A DNA stretch of 64,000 bases from Corynebacterium sp. (GTDB taxonomy: Bacteria; Actinomycetota; Actinomycetes; Mycobacteriales; Mycobacteriaceae). Made by a program: the position numbers and the translations under genes. Of this stretch, positions 43,674-54,533 are shown in pieces. The stretch lies in assembly GCF_030532195.1 (NCBI RefSeq), contig NZ_JAUNLP010000006.1:57211-121210 (forward strand), in the 5' to 3' direction. Under the pieces are notes generated by a model that was not told the DNA's origin, did no database searches, and saw only the letters and a list, made by a program, of their open reading frames with translations. Numbering within the stretch: position 1 is the stretch's first letter; each line of letters opens with the position of its first letter.

Positions 43674-45314
43674 ATGTCACAGCAAAAAACCTTGGAACCC
43701 GATAAAGCGCCACCGAAGCCTAAGGGAGTCCTGGCATCGCTAGAACGCATCGGCAACGCACTGCCCAATCCTTTTTGGCTGTTCGTGATCCTCGCCGGCG
43801 TTGTCATCGTGTCGTCGTGGATTGGTGCGGCGACGGGGATGCAAGCCAAGGATCCCGCCTCAGGTGATGTCATCAAGGTGGAAAACCTCGCCACCGCTGA
43901 GTACCTGCAAAAGATGGTCTCCGAGGCGGTTACGAACTTCACTGAATTCGCACCTGTCGGCTTGATTCTGGTGTGCATGCTCGGTGTCGCAATCGCGGAG
44001 TACTCCGGATACATCGGATCTGCGATTCGCGCTTCCATCTCCAAGGTCCACTCCCCGGTCATGCTGACCTTTATTGTGGCGCTGGCCGGCGTGACCGGTT
44101 CGATTGCCTCGGACGCTGTCTACGTCATTTTGATTCCGCTGGGCGCGGCGGCTTTTTCTGCGGTTGACCGCAACCCAATCGTCGGTGCCATGGTGGCTTT
44201 CGCCGCTTCCTCGGCCGGCTTTAACTCCTCGCTGGTGCTGAACATCACCGACGTGCTGCTGGCGGGTATCTCCACGCATGCAGCGCAGTTTGTGGATCCG
44301 GAATACGTGGTCTCCCCGCTGGCCAACTACTTCTTCACCATGGCCTCCTCCATCGTGCTGGCGCTGATTATTACGGCTGTGACCGAGCTGTTTATCACCA
44401 AGCACGTCGACCGCACTATCCACGAAGACCACGTGGATCACGATGCGGCAGAGTTCACGAAGCCAGGCGCATCTGAAGAGGATGCCAAGGAACAGGAGAA
44501 GGAGCAGAACGACTCCACCGCTTCCAGCAACGGCAACGGCCGCGACAAGCTCAAGCTCAACGATGCTGAGCGCCGCGGTCTGCGCTTCGGCAATATTGCT
44601 GCTGTCATCTTCCTGGCGCTGTGGTTCGCCGCCCTGTTCGTCCCCGGTTCTCCGCTGCGCGGCGAGGGCGACGGCATTCTCAACTCCGTTCTGCTTACCG
44701 ACGTCGTGGTGTCTATCGCCCTCTTCTTCGCGGTAGTCGGTATTGCGTACGGCATCGGAGCCAAGACCATTAAGTCCTCTGCAGATGTGCCGGCATTCAT
44801 GGAACGTGGCCTGGGCACACTGACCACAATGATGGTGCTCTTCTTCGCCGTCTCGCAGTTCACGGCCTACTTCAAGTGGTCCAAGATCGGTCAGTGGACC
44901 GCTATTAAGGGCGCGGAATTCCTCACCAAGGCAGACCTGCCACCGCTGCTGCTCTTTGCCGCCTTCGTCCTGATGGTCGGTGTGCTAAACCTACTGATTA
45001 CCTCCGGCTCCGCGCAGTGGGCACTGATGGCGCCAGTTGTGGTGCCGATGCTGATGTACGTCAATGTCTCGCCTGAGGTCTCTCAGCAGCTGTTCCGAAT
45101 CGGTGACTCCCCGACAAACATCATCACACCGATGTCGCCCTACTTCGCCCTGGCTCTGACCTTCTTGCAGAAGTACTACAAGCCGGCCGGTGTCGGCACG
45201 CTGATGTCACTGGCCATCCCGTACTCGCTGTGCATGCTGGTGGGCTGGTTCCTCTTCTTCGTCGTGTGGTACCTCGCGGGCATTCCGCTGGGACCAGGCG
45301 TTCCAGTGCGTTAA
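43674..45314 (+). CDS. abgT: AbgT-family transporter
   Basis: 546 residues, ATG at 43674. About 12-13 hydrophobic segments. Family landmarks are ERIGNALPNPFWLF, GVTGSIASDAVYVILIPLGA and the C-terminal SGSAQWALMAPVVVPML and DSPTNIITPMSPYFALAL. A charged cytoplasmic loop (about residues 255-300) is rich in Glu/Asp/Gln and is variable. The family includes p-aminobenzoyl-glutamate importers and sulfonamide exporters; direction is not decidable here. An SD occurs in duplicate upstream. Confidence 0.9.
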   Translation: MSQQKTLEPDKAPPKPKGVLASLERIGNALPNPFWLFVILAGVVIVSSWIGAATGMQAKDPASGDVIKVENLATAEYLQKMVSEAVTNFTEFAPVGLILVCMLGVAIAEYSGYIGSAIRASISKVHSPVMLTFIVALAGVTGSIASDAVYVILIPLGAAAFSAVDRNPIVGAMVAFAASSAGFNSSLVLNITDVLLAGISTHAAQFVDPEYVVSPLANYFFTMASSIVLALIITAVTELFITKHVDRTIHEDHVDHDAAEFTKPGASEEDAKEQEKEQNDSTASSNGNGRDKLKLNDAERRGLRFGNIAAVIFLALWFAALFVPGSPLRGEGDGILNSVLLTDVVVSIALFFAVVGIAYGIGAKTIKSSADVPAFMERGLGTLTTMMVLFFAVSQFTAYFKWSKIGQWTAIKGAEFLTKADLPPLLLFAAFVLMVGVLNLLITSGSAQWALMAPVVVPMLMYVNVSPEVSQQLFRIGDSPTNIITPMSPYFALALTFLQKYYKPAGVGTLMSLAIPYSLCMLVGWFLFFVVWYLAGIPLGPGVPVR

Positions 45315-45422
45315 TTCACAACATAAAAGCCACGTTAGGGCTTAATATTGCTTTCGGCTGCCCACCACCCTGGGCGTCGTAAAGCGAAGAGATATACACA
45401 GATTGAGGCGCGGATAGAAGCA

Positions 45423-46187
45423 ATGCCAACCAAGCACCTGAAATTTACTGGATCGACCGGCGAAACGCTGGCAGCATCGATTGACCTGCCCGAAGGAAAG
45501 CCCCGCGCATGGGCGCTTTTCGGACACTGCTTTACCTGCAATCGCATGGTGCCCGGCGCGTCGCGAACCTGTAAGGCGCTGGCGAAAAAGGGCATTGCGG
45601 CATTCCGCTTCGACTTCACAGGCCTGGGGCAGTCCACTGGCGACTTCGGAGAGACAACGTTTCAGACCAACATTGACGACCTCAAGGCCGCCTACGAGTT
45701 CATGGACGCGGAATTTGAAGCACCATCGCTGCTCATTGGGCACTCCCTCGGCGGTGCGGCGGCCCTCAATGCCGGTCGCGATATGCCCAAGGTGAAAGCT
45801 GTGGCGACAATTGGTGCTCCGTTTGACCCAGCGCACTCGATTGTCCGTATCGCCGGCGACATTTCGACGGTCGATGAACACGGCACTCAGGTGCTTCAGA
45901 TTGAAGGCCGTGGCATTCCTATCTCGCGTGAGTTCCTGGAAGTTCTGGCGGACTACAACCCGGAGGACTACTTGAGCCAGCTGCGTAAGCCGCTGCTGAT
46001 CCTGCACTCCCCGACCGACCAGACCGTCGGCATCGACAGCGCGCAGAAGATTTTCCAGGTCTCCCGCTATCCGAAGTCGCTGATGAGCTTGGACCGCGCC
46101 GACCACCTGCTCACCCGCGCCAAGTCCGCTGCCCGCGCCGCAGACCTCATCTACGCCTGGGCCGACGCGTACCTTCCGGCTGAATAG
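45423..46187 (+). CDS. Alpha/beta hydrolase
   Basis: 254 residues from the ATG at 45423; the open frame runs to 45348 but the family alignment begins MPTKHLKFTGSTGETLA. The nucleophile elbow is GHSLGG, the acid is likely in HSPTDQTVG, and the catalytic His in RADHLLTRA. The oxyanion region is LFGHCFTCNR. This sequence type is known as a domain fused to OsmC in other species, but here it is free-standing. The CDF gene begins 21 bp downstream, suggesting co-transcription. Substrate unknown. Confidence 0.85.
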   Translation: MPTKHLKFTGSTGETLAASIDLPEGKPRAWALFGHCFTCNRMVPGASRTCKALAKKGIAAFRFDFTGLGQSTGDFGETTFQTNIDDLKAAYEFMDAEFEAPSLLIGHSLGGAAALNAGRDMPKVKAVATIGAPFDPAHSIVRIAGDISTVDEHGTQVLQIEGRGIPISREFLEVLADYNPEDYLSQLRKPLLILHSPTDQTVGIDSAQKIFQVSRYPKSLMSLDRADHLLTRAKSAARAADLIYAWADAYLPAE

Positions 46188-46208
46188 CGCTTCGTTATCA
46201 TCGATTTT

Positions 46209-47150
46209 GTGGACTCTAACGAACTTTCACACAATCACGGTCACGACCACGCTCACCCGGATCCCAAGAACACTCCCGCACGCCGCCTTCTGGCTGTCGC
46301 GGGACTGACCCTTGTTGTCTTCCTCGCTGAGCTCATCGGTGGTCTGATCTCTGGCTCGCTGGCGCTGCTGGCCGATGCCGGTCATATGGTCACCGACTCC
46401 GCCGGCCTCGTGATGGCCGTCGCAGGCCTCGCCATTGCTCGGCGTGGCTCCGATGCCCGTGCCACCTATGGCTACCGCCGTGTGGAAGTTCTTACCGCCC
46501 TCATCAACGGCCTGACCGTTTTTATTATCGCGGCCTTCATTCTCTGGGGCGCACTCCGCCGCTTCGGCACTCCTGAGCAGGCGGAAATTCAAACCACCTC
46601 CATGCTGGTCATCGCGGTTATTGGCCTGGTCACCAATGTTGTTGCCGCGGTGTTGCTCGCTGGCGCTGCGAAAGAGAGCGTCAACGTCCGCGGCGCCTAC
46701 TTGCACGTGTTGGTTGACGCTGCCGGTTCAGTCGCGGTGATTGTCTCCGCAATCGCAATTTCGCTGACCGGCTGGACGGCAATTGACTCCATCGTGTCCA
46801 TTGTCATTGCCTTCTTCATCGTGCCTCGTGCTGCGATGCTGGTCCGCGACTGTCTTCGCATCTTCCTCGAATACACGCCGAAGGGCATCGACCCGGAGCA
46901 GATTGAAAAAGATCTCAGCGCCATCAACGGCGTTGTCGAAGTCCATGATCTGCACGTCTGGACGCTCAACGGCAACGACCTGCTCGCCTCTGTGCACTTG
47001 GTCCGCTGTGACACGCTCCCCAACGGCGACGAGCACATTATCCTCGACCGCGCGCAGGCACTGCTTCACGACGTCCACGGGATTGAACACGCAACTGTGC
47101 AAATTGAGCGGACCGGGCACGCTGACCACGAGTACCCGGCTCACTCCTAA
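46209..47150 (+). CDS. Cation diffusion facilitator, zinc exporter type
   Basis: 313 residues, GTG at 46209. A short His-rich N-terminus (HNHGHDHAHPD) is followed by six helices. Metal-site pairs are HxxxD in ADAGHMVTDS (TM2) and HVLVDAAGS (TM5), the set typical of zinc/cadmium/cobalt CDFs such as ZitB/CzcD. The C-terminal cytoplasmic domain (EQIEKDLSAINGVVEVHDLH) forms the dimer interface. Metal export by proton antiport is the family role. It follows the alpha/beta hydrolase by 21 bp and converges on the ABC-F gene (12 bp gap). Confidence 0.9.
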   Translation: MDSNELSHNHGHDHAHPDPKNTPARRLLAVAGLTLVVFLAELIGGLISGSLALLADAGHMVTDSAGLVMAVAGLAIARRGSDARATYGYRRVEVLTALINGLTVFIIAAFILWGALRRFGTPEQAEIQTTSMLVIAVIGLVTNVVAAVLLAGAAKESVNVRGAYLHVLVDAAGSVAVIVSAIAISLTGWTAIDSIVSIVIAFFIVPRAAMLVRDCLRIFLEYTPKGIDPEQIEKDLSAINGVVEVHDLHVWTLNGNDLLASVHLVRCDTLPNGDEHIILDRAQALLHDVHGIEHATVQIERTGHADHEYPAHS

Positions 47151-47162
47151 ATCCCGCAGTCG

Positions 47163-48983
47163 CTAGCCCTCGGCTTGCTCCCCCAGCTCGAGCCACTCCA
47201 TCTCCAGCTCGTCGCGCTCTTCGCGCAGGCAGGTGACCTCGCGGTCGAGTTCGGCTAGCCGCTCAGTGTCCAGATTGTCCACGTCTGCGCTGATTTTCGC
47301 CATTTCCGCATTGAGCTTGGCTTCCCTGTCTGACAGCTTGGTCATCTTGCGCTCCAGCGCATTCATCTGCTTGCGCAGGGCATGCTGCTCAGCCGCCGAC
47401 AGGCCACTGTCCTTGGCCTCGGCCTCAGCGGCGGCCGTGGTCGCCCTCGCCCCTGAACCTGCGCCCGCGGACTCCCGAGCCGCCAGCTGCGCGCGCTTTT
47501 CCAGGTACTGATTGATACCGCCAGGAAGATTTGTCAGCTCACCATCGCCAAAGAGTGCCCATGTCGAGTCTGCAATACGCTCAATCAGGTAGCGGTCGTG
47601 CGAAATCACCACCAACGTGCCCGGCCAATTATCCAGCAGGTCTTCCAACTCCTGCAGAGTATCGATGTCCAGGTCATTCGTCGGCTCGTCCAGCAACAGG
47701 AAATTCGGCTCGCTCATCAGCACACGAGTAAGCTGCAGTCGGCGACGCTCACCACCGGAGAGATCCGCAATCGGCGTGCGCTGACGCTTCGGCGAAAAGC
47801 CGAGTCGCTCGGCCAACTGCGACGCGGTAATTTGCTTCTTGCCCAGGTCAATGTAAGTGGCAACATCCTCCACCGCGTCGAGTACACGCATATCCAGCGG
47901 CAGGTCATCGAGTTCCTGACGCAGCCACCCCAGGCGAACCGTCTTGCCCTCAATGCGCTTGCCAGCGCTTAGCGGATATTCACCGGCCAAGGCACGCAGC
48001 AACGTGGTCTTACCAGAACCGTTCACACCCACCAGGCCGATGCGCTCGCCTGGGGCCAGGCGCCACGTGACGTCGTTAAGCAGCTGCCTGCCGTCGGGCG
48101 TTTCCAGGGATGCGTTCTCCAGCTCCACGACCACCTTGCCCTGGCGACGCTGCGAAAACGCCATCAGCTCCACCGAATCACGCGGTGCCGGCACGTCGGC
48201 AATGAGCGCCTCAGCTGCTTCAATGCGGTAGCGCGGCTTGGATGTACGCGCCGGTGCGCCACGGCGTAGCCACGCCAGCTCCTTGCGCGCGAGATTGCGG
48301 CGACGCTGCTCGGCGGCATCGGCCTGGCGAGCACGCTCAGCACGCGCAAACGTCCAGTCGTTGTAGCCGCCATCGTAGAAATCGACAGTGCCGTCGTGGA
48401 CTTCCCACGTCTTCGTCGCCACCGTATCCAAGAACCAACGATCGTGCGTGACGACGACCAATGCGGTGCGGCGGGAAAGAACATGATCGGCCAACCACTG
48501 CACACCCTCAATGTCGAGGTGGTTGGTCGGCTCATCGAGAATCAGCAGATCCAAGTCGCGGACCAACGCAGCCGCGAGGTTTACACGGCGGCGCTCACCC
48601 CCGGAGAGATTGGCGACTTTGGTGTCCATGCCCAGCTCGTTGATGCCGATGCCATCGAGCACCTCGCGAATGGAGGCATCGCCAGCCCACTCGTGTTCGG
48701 CAACGCCAAGGGGTGCGATGACACATTCGAAGACCGTGGCATTCGGATCGAGCTCAGCGCCCTGGGTGACATGGGCCATTGCCATATCATTGGCGCGGGA
48801 AATGCGGCCAGAATCGGCTGGCTCTACACCGGCCAGAATCTTCAGCAGTGTGGACTTGCCACCGCCGTTTAAGCCGACGACTCCAATTCGGTCGCCCTCT
48901 TGAACGCCGAGACTTACGTCTTCAAGCAGAGTCTTCAGCCCAAAGGACTTGGAAATATTCTCGCAATTAATCAGATTCGCCAT
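47163..48983 (-). CDS. ABC-F family ATPase (Uup-like)
   Basis: 606 residues, ATG at 48983. Two ABC cassettes in tandem: GLNGGGKST and LSGGERRRVNLAAALV (first), GVNGSGKTT and LSGGERRRLQLTRVLM (second), each with a DEPTNHLD or DEPTNDLD. The two are joined by a linker of about 80 residues. A C-terminal coiled coil (KQMNALERKMTKLSDREAKL and after) indicates the Uup-like subgroup. It has no membrane domain; ABC-F proteins act on ribosomes. It overlaps the NUDIX gene by 17 bp and is translationally coupled. An antibiotic-protection role is not implied by sequence. Confidence 0.9.
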   Translation of the reverse strand: MANLINCENISKSFGLKTLLEDVSLGVQEGDRIGVVGLNGGGKSTLLKILAGVEPADSGRISRANDMAMAHVTQGAELDPNATVFECVIAPLGVAEHEWAGDASIREVLDGIGINELGMDTKVANLSGGERRRVNLAAALVRDLDLLILDEPTNHLDIEGVQWLADHVLSRRTALVVVTHDRWFLDTVATKTWEVHDGTVDFYDGGYNDWTFARAERARQADAAEQRRRNLARKELAWLRRGAPARTSKPRYRIEAAEALIADVPAPRDSVELMAFSQRRQGKVVVELENASLETPDGRQLLNDVTWRLAPGERIGLVGVNGSGKTTLLRALAGEYPLSAGKRIEGKTVRLGWLRQELDDLPLDMRVLDAVEDVATYIDLGKKQITASQLAERLGFSPKRQRTPIADLSGGERRRLQLTRVLMSEPNFLLLDEPTNDLDIDTLQELEDLLDNWPGTLVVISHDRYLIERIADSTWALFGDGELTNLPGGINQYLEKRAQLAARESAGAGSGARATTAAAEAEAKDSGLSAAEQHALRKQMNALERKMTKLSDREAKLNAEMAKISADVDNLDTERLAELDREVTCLREERDELEMEWLELGEQAEG

Positions 48984-49494
48984 GATGAGTAACTATTGTG
49001 CCCCAATCGACGCGCCCAAGCACACGCCGGATATACCAGGCCACCGGTAGCTCGTCGAACTGTGCACGAGTCACCCATTTGAAATCCGGGTGTTCCGCGC
49101 TGAGCCGCACAGGAAGGCTGTTATCGGCCTCCCGCACGAGGAATGTGACCGTGTGAAATCTGTAGTTTTCCCCGCCCATATCGGGATTGGAATAGTGCGC
49201 GAATTCGCTGAGCTCAGCTGCCTTCAAACCAGCCTCTTCAGACAGTTCGCGTGCGGCAGATTCCGCCGGTTGCTCGCCGGCATCGAGCTTGCCGCCTGGC
49301 AGGTCCCACTGTCCGCCGAGGAAACCTTCGTGCTCACGCAATAGGAGCAACAATCGGTTCCCACGAAAAACGATGCAGTTGCACACCCAGCCATCGTCGT
49401 CAGGCCAGTACTTCGTGGCGGCGAGCCCACGTGGTTCTAGTCGGCCATGCCCACTTTCGGTTTCGCCGGTTGGATTTCGGCCCTCGCTAAGCAT
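48967..49494 (-). CDS. NUDIX hydrolase
   Basis: 175 residues from the ATG at 49494; the frame continues upstream without start context. The Nudix box GGKLDAGEQPAESAARELSE followed by EAG fits GX5EX7REUXEEXGU, near residues 75-97. It hydrolyses a nucleoside diphosphate linked to some moiety, substrate unknown. It precedes the ABC-F gene with a 17-bp overlap and follows rsmA by 70 bp. Confidence 0.86.
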   Translation of the reverse strand: MLSEGRNPTGETESGHGRLEPRGLAATKYWPDDDGWVCNCIVFRGNRLLLLLREHEGFLGGQWDLPGGKLDAGEQPAESAARELSEEAGLKAAELSEFAHYSNPDMGGENYRFHTVTFLVREADNSLPVRLSAEHPDFKWVTRAQFDELPVAWYIRRVLGRVDWGTIVTHHGESD

Positions 49495-49564
49495 TGCCCT
49501 GCCTACTTTCTTGCAGCTAGTGAATGTGGCACTCGACGGAATCCACACGATAGCCGCTTGCTAA

Positions 49565-50431
49565 CTAGCGGCTAGCTTCAGCGAGGCGAACAAAGTCCGC
49601 AATTTCGAGCTTTTCGCCTCGCTGCTTGGGATCAATATCAGCGGCCACCAGTGCTTCCTCGGCGGCTGGGCCTGAACCGTAGAGTCCCGACAGGGCTGCG
49701 CGAAGAGTCTTGCGGCGTTGCGCAAAAGCTGCGTCGATAAGCGGGAATAGGCGCTGGCGAAATTCCGCTGAGATTTCCCACGGGGCGTTGTCGCGGTCAA
49801 AGCAATCAATACGCACTAGACCGGAATCGACCTTGGGGACCGGCCAGAATACGTGGGGACCAATGGCTCCGGCGCGTCGGACTGTGCCGTAGTACGCGGC
49901 CTTGACGCTGGGGACGCCATAAATCTTGGAACCTGGCTGTGCGGCAAGACGGTCTGCCACCTCGGACTGCACCATGACCAACACGCGGGTGATAGTTGGC
50001 AGCTCTGCCAGCATGTGCAGCAGCACCGGTACTGAGACGTTGTAGGGCAGGTTGGCCACGAGCGCATCAGGAGCGGTGTGGAAATCCTCGCGGCGCACCT
50101 TCAGCGCATCTTTGTGGATTAGTTCCAGCGCGCACCCAGGGGCGCGGTCAGCGACCGTCTGCGGCAGACGGGCGGCCAAGCGCGGATCAATTTCAACTGC
50201 TGCGGCGCGGCCGCAGTGCTCAAGCAAACCGAGAGTCAAAGAGCCCAGGCCAGGGCCAACCTCAACGGGGTAAGCATCCTCCGGCAGATCCGCGGCAGCA
50301 ACAATGCGACGCACCGTATTGGCATCGTGGACAAAATTCTGTCCTAACTTCTTCGTTGGGACAATATCCAACTCCGCGGCTAATTCGCGTACTTCTACCG
50401 GTCCGAGAAAGGAAACTTCTGCTTTGGTCAC
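49565..50431 (-). CDS. rsmA: 16S rRNA (A1518/A1519-N6) dimethyltransferase
   Basis: 288 residues, GTG at 50431. [18 protein letters not shown] and [14 protein letters not shown] hold the SAM-binding motif I, and [16 protein letters not shown] is the catalytic NLPY motif. [11 protein letters not shown] is the C-terminal hallmark. KsgA dimethylates two adenines of 16S rRNA helix 45 late in 30S assembly. It lies 36 bp downstream of rpf2, as in other corynebacteria. ispE, often next in actinobacteria, is replaced here by the NUDIX gene. Confidence 0.95.
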   Translation of the reverse strand: MTKAEVSFLGPVEVRELAAELDIVPTKKLGQNFVHDANTVRRIVAAADLPEDAYPVEVGPGLGSLTLGLLEHCGRAAAVEIDPRLAARLPQTVADRAPGCALELIHKDALKVRREDFHTAPDALVANLPYNVSVPVLLHMLAELPTITRVLVMVQSEVADRLAAQPGSKIYGVPSVKAAYYGTVRRAGAIGPHVFWPVPKVDSGLVRIDCFDRDNAPWEISAEFRQRLFPLIDAAFAQRRKTLRAALSGLYGSGPAAEEALVAADIDPKQRGEKLEIADFVRLAEASR

Positions 50432-50467
50432 AGTTAGATACTACGGTCTGGCGGCCTAAAAGTAGTT

Positions 50468-51625
<1,158 letters not shown>

Positions 51626-51784
51626 TCATGGAGGACCAAATAACGGGATGAGAAAATATCTTATGTAACAGTACGATAAAGATTCCGTAATGTCTAAAAG
51701 TTACACATAGATTTATCTCACACCGTCAGGGCTGATTAAGACTGCATTTCTGCTGCTCAAACCGAAAACTCGTGGCTGTGAGCG

Positions 51785-52609
51785 TTAAATGCCGTAAACT
51801 CGTCGCGCATTATCGGTGAGAATTTGTGCCATTTCCTCTGCCCCAATTTCTCGGGCCTCAGCCATCGCACGTGCCTGATGACCGATGAAGGTGGACTCAT
51901 TGCGCGCACCGCGGAACGGCTCGGCCGTCATGTACGGCGCATCAGTTTCCACCAGCAGCTGCTCCGCTGGCGCTTCCGCAACAGCCTGTCGCAGATAATC
52001 ATTGCGTTTGAACGTCACGTTGCCCGTGAAACTTAAAATGTACCCACGCGCAATCGCCTCACGCGCGACCTCAATAGGCGAAGAGAAGCAGTGCAAAATG
52101 ACGGTGTTGTCATATCCCTCAAGCGCCGCCATTAGATCCTCATCGGCATCACGGTTGTGAATCATCAAAGGCTTGTCGACGCTCAAAGCCAGCTCCATGT
52201 GCCAGCGCAAGCCCGCCAGCTGCTCATCCTTCGTCGCACAGCCGTCGAGGGAATCCAGCCAGTACCAATCCAAACCGGTCTCCCCGATGGCCACGACACG
52301 AGGGTCAGCAGCCATCTCGGTCAGGCGGGCCTTGGCTTCGTCGTCAAGCTCGTTTGCCCTCGTCGGATGAATGGCGGTGGCGGCCCAGACATTCGGGTGC
52401 GCGTGGGCGGCGGAAAACGCCAGTTCAGTCTCTGGCATGCCGTCACCGACCGTGCATACGCCGACAACACCGGCCGCGGCGGCGCGGTCCATGAGAGCCG
52501 CGATTTCCTCCGGCTCCTTTGCCCCGCACGAAGCCAGGTGAGTGTGAGCGTCAAACAGCGGGGTGACAAACTCCGCAGGCTCTGCAACCTTGCGCTTGCG
52601 CTTACTCAT
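51785..52609 (-). CDS. tatD: TatD-family metal-dependent hydrolase
   Basis: 274 residues, ATG at 52609. FDAHTHL contains the HxH metal ligands, GETGLDWYW the Glu, MIHNRDADED and ILHCFSS two metal His residues, and LLVETDAPYM the Asp. TatD proteins are 3'-5' exonucleases acting on single-stranded DNA and in oxidative damage repair (family knowledge). It follows metG by 4 bp and is probably in the same transcript. Confidence 0.92.
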   Translation of the reverse strand: MSKRKRKVAEPAEFVTPLFDAHTHLASCGAKEPEEIAALMDRAAAAGVVGVCTVGDGMPETELAFSAAHAHPNVWAATAIHPTRANELDDEAKARLTEMAADPRVVAIGETGLDWYWLDSLDGCATKDEQLAGLRWHMELALSVDKPLMIHNRDADEDLMAALEGYDNTVILHCFSSPIEVAREAIARGYILSFTGNVTFKRNDYLRQAVAEAPAEQLLVETDAPYMTAEPFRGARNESTFIGHQARAMAEAREIGAEEMAQILTDNARRVYGI

Positions 52610-52613
52610 CCGC

Positions 52614-54440
52614 CTACTTCACCTGCGCCCACTCGGGGCCGTGCTCTGCGAGCTCGGCATCGAGCTTGGTGAAGATTGGCTTCGGCTTGGCCAGCTTGGT
52701 GCCCGGCTCGACATCGAAACGGCACCAGGCGGCCTTCTGATTGACATAATCGCCCATGATGATTGGGTACGTACGTCCCTCTTCCGGCAGGCCGGTGCCC
52801 ACCGGCTCGACCGGCATGTCGTCCTGGACTTCCTTAATCTGTGGCATCGCAGCCCAGATACCCTCGCCGCCGAGAGTCTCGTAGACCTTCTGAGAGCTTG
52901 CCGGCAGGTATGGGGTCAGCATGACGTTTGCATCGCTGACAACCTGCAGCGCAGTCCACAGCACAGTGGCCAGACGCTCACGCTGAGACTCGTCCTTGGC
53001 CAGCTTCCACGGCTCCTGCGCTGCAATGTAGGCGTTGGCCTCACCGACCAGGTGCATTGCCGCGGTGATACCGGCGCGGAAGCGGGAACGGCCCAGTGCG
53101 TCGCCGACCTCCTCGAAGGTGCGGTCTGCCAGTGCCAGCAGCTCGCGGTCCGCATCGGCCAACTCACCCGGAGTCGGGACCTCACCGAAGTTCTTGTACG
53201 CCATGGACACCGTGCGGTTGACCAGGTTGCCCCAGGAATTTGCCAGCTCATTGTTCACGCGACGGACGAACTCATCCCACGTAAAGTCGGTGTCCTGGTT
53301 CTCCGGGCCCGCCATGGCAATGAAGTAACGCAGCGGGTCAGCGCCGAATTCTGCCAGGAAGTCCTTGACGTAGATGACCACACCCTTGGACGAGGAGAAC
53401 TTCGACCCCGACATGGTCAGGTACTCAGAGGAAACCACCTCGGTCGGCAGATTCAACTCGCCGAGCTTACCCACTTCACCACCACGGGAGCCCTCACCGC
53501 GGTAGCCCAGCAGCTCTGCCGGCCAAATCTGGGAGTGGAAGGTGATGTTGTCCTTGCCCATGAAGTAGTAGGACAGCGCCTCCGGATCATTCCACCACTT
53601 GCGCCATGCCTCCGGGTCACCGATGCGCCAGGCCCACTCGATGGACACTGCCAGGTAACCGACGACAGCGTCGAACCAGACGTAGAGCTTCTTGGTGCCG
53701 TTGTCGGACCAGCCCTCCAGCGGAATTGGCACACCCCAGTCAATATCGCGGCTCATGGCGCGCGGGCGGATGTCTTTCAAGATATTCAGGGAGAACTTCA
53801 AAACGTTCGGACGCCAGTCCTTGCGCTCCTTGAGCCACTCCGTCAGGGCATCGGCCAGTGCCGGCAGGTCCAGCAGGAAGTGCTCAGTTTCGACGAACTT
53901 CGGGGTCTCGCCATTGATCTTCGACACCGGATCAATCAAATCTGCCGGGTCGAGCTGGTTACCGCAGTTGTCGCACTGATCACCGCGAGCACCGGAAGCA
54001 CCACAGATTGGACAGGTACCCTCAATGTAACGGTCCGGCAGAGTACGGCCGGTCGACGGCGAAATTGCACCCATAGTGGTCTGCTTGACCATGTAGCCGT
54101 TGTTGTAAAGGCCCAGGAAGAGTTCCTGCACAACCGCATAGTGATTGCGCGTCGTGGTGCGCGTAAACAGGTCATAGGAAAGGCCAAGACCCGCTAGGTC
54201 CTGGACAATCTGGCGGTTGTAGCGGTCGGCCAGTTCCTGAACTGGCACACCTTCCTTTTCGGCCTGCACCAAAAGCGGGGTGCCGTGCTCGTCCGTACCG
54301 GAGACCATCAGCACATCATTGCCAATCATTCGCTGGTAGCGAGCGAAAACGTCCGAGGGGACGCCGAATCCTGCAACGTGGCCGATATGACGCGGGCCGT
54401 TAGCGTACGGCCACGCAACTCCTGTAAAAATGCGAGACAT
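52614..54440 (-). CDS. metG: Methionyl-tRNA synthetase
   Basis: 608 residues from the ATG at 54440, matching [20 protein letters not shown]; the open frame to 54500 lacks conservation. The HIGH-type motif is [13 protein letters not shown], the zinc site is [18 protein letters not shown] and the KMSKS equivalent is KFSSSKG. The long tail has no tRNA-binding domain added. It charges tRNA-Met. tatD and, farther down, rpf2 and rsmA lie on the same strand. pabB diverges 93 bp upstream. Confidence 0.95.
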   Translation of the reverse strand: MSRIFTGVAWPYANGPRHIGHVAGFGVPSDVFARYQRMIGNDVLMVSGTDEHGTPLLVQAEKEGVPVQELADRYNRQIVQDLAGLGLSYDLFTRTTTRNHYAVVQELFLGLYNNGYMVKQTTMGAISPSTGRTLPDRYIEGTCPICGASGARGDQCDNCGNQLDPADLIDPVSKINGETPKFVETEHFLLDLPALADALTEWLKERKDWRPNVLKFSLNILKDIRPRAMSRDIDWGVPIPLEGWSDNGTKKLYVWFDAVVGYLAVSIEWAWRIGDPEAWRKWWNDPEALSYYFMGKDNITFHSQIWPAELLGYRGEGSRGGEVGKLGELNLPTEVVSSEYLTMSGSKFSSSKGVVIYVKDFLAEFGADPLRYFIAMAGPENQDTDFTWDEFVRRVNNELANSWGNLVNRTVSMAYKNFGEVPTPGELADADRELLALADRTFEEVGDALGRSRFRAGITAAMHLVGEANAYIAAQEPWKLAKDESQRERLATVLWTALQVVSDANVMLTPYLPASSQKVYETLGGEGIWAAMPQIKEVQDDMPVEPVGTGLPEEGRTYPIIMGDYVNQKAAWCRFDVEPGTKLAKPKPIFTKLDAELAEHGPEWAQVK

Positions 54441-54533
54441 ATTAAACAGGGTAATAGATGGCGTGCGACTGCGATGAACTGTGCCCCTCCCCTGTCGCAA
54501 TCAGGCTCTGATGACTGGCTACGCTTTAGTCCT

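Noticed and set aside
52563..54197. 544-codon open frame antisense to metG
   Set aside because: It mirrors a confident metG gene and its product has no domain or start signal; long antisense frames are common in GC-rich genes.
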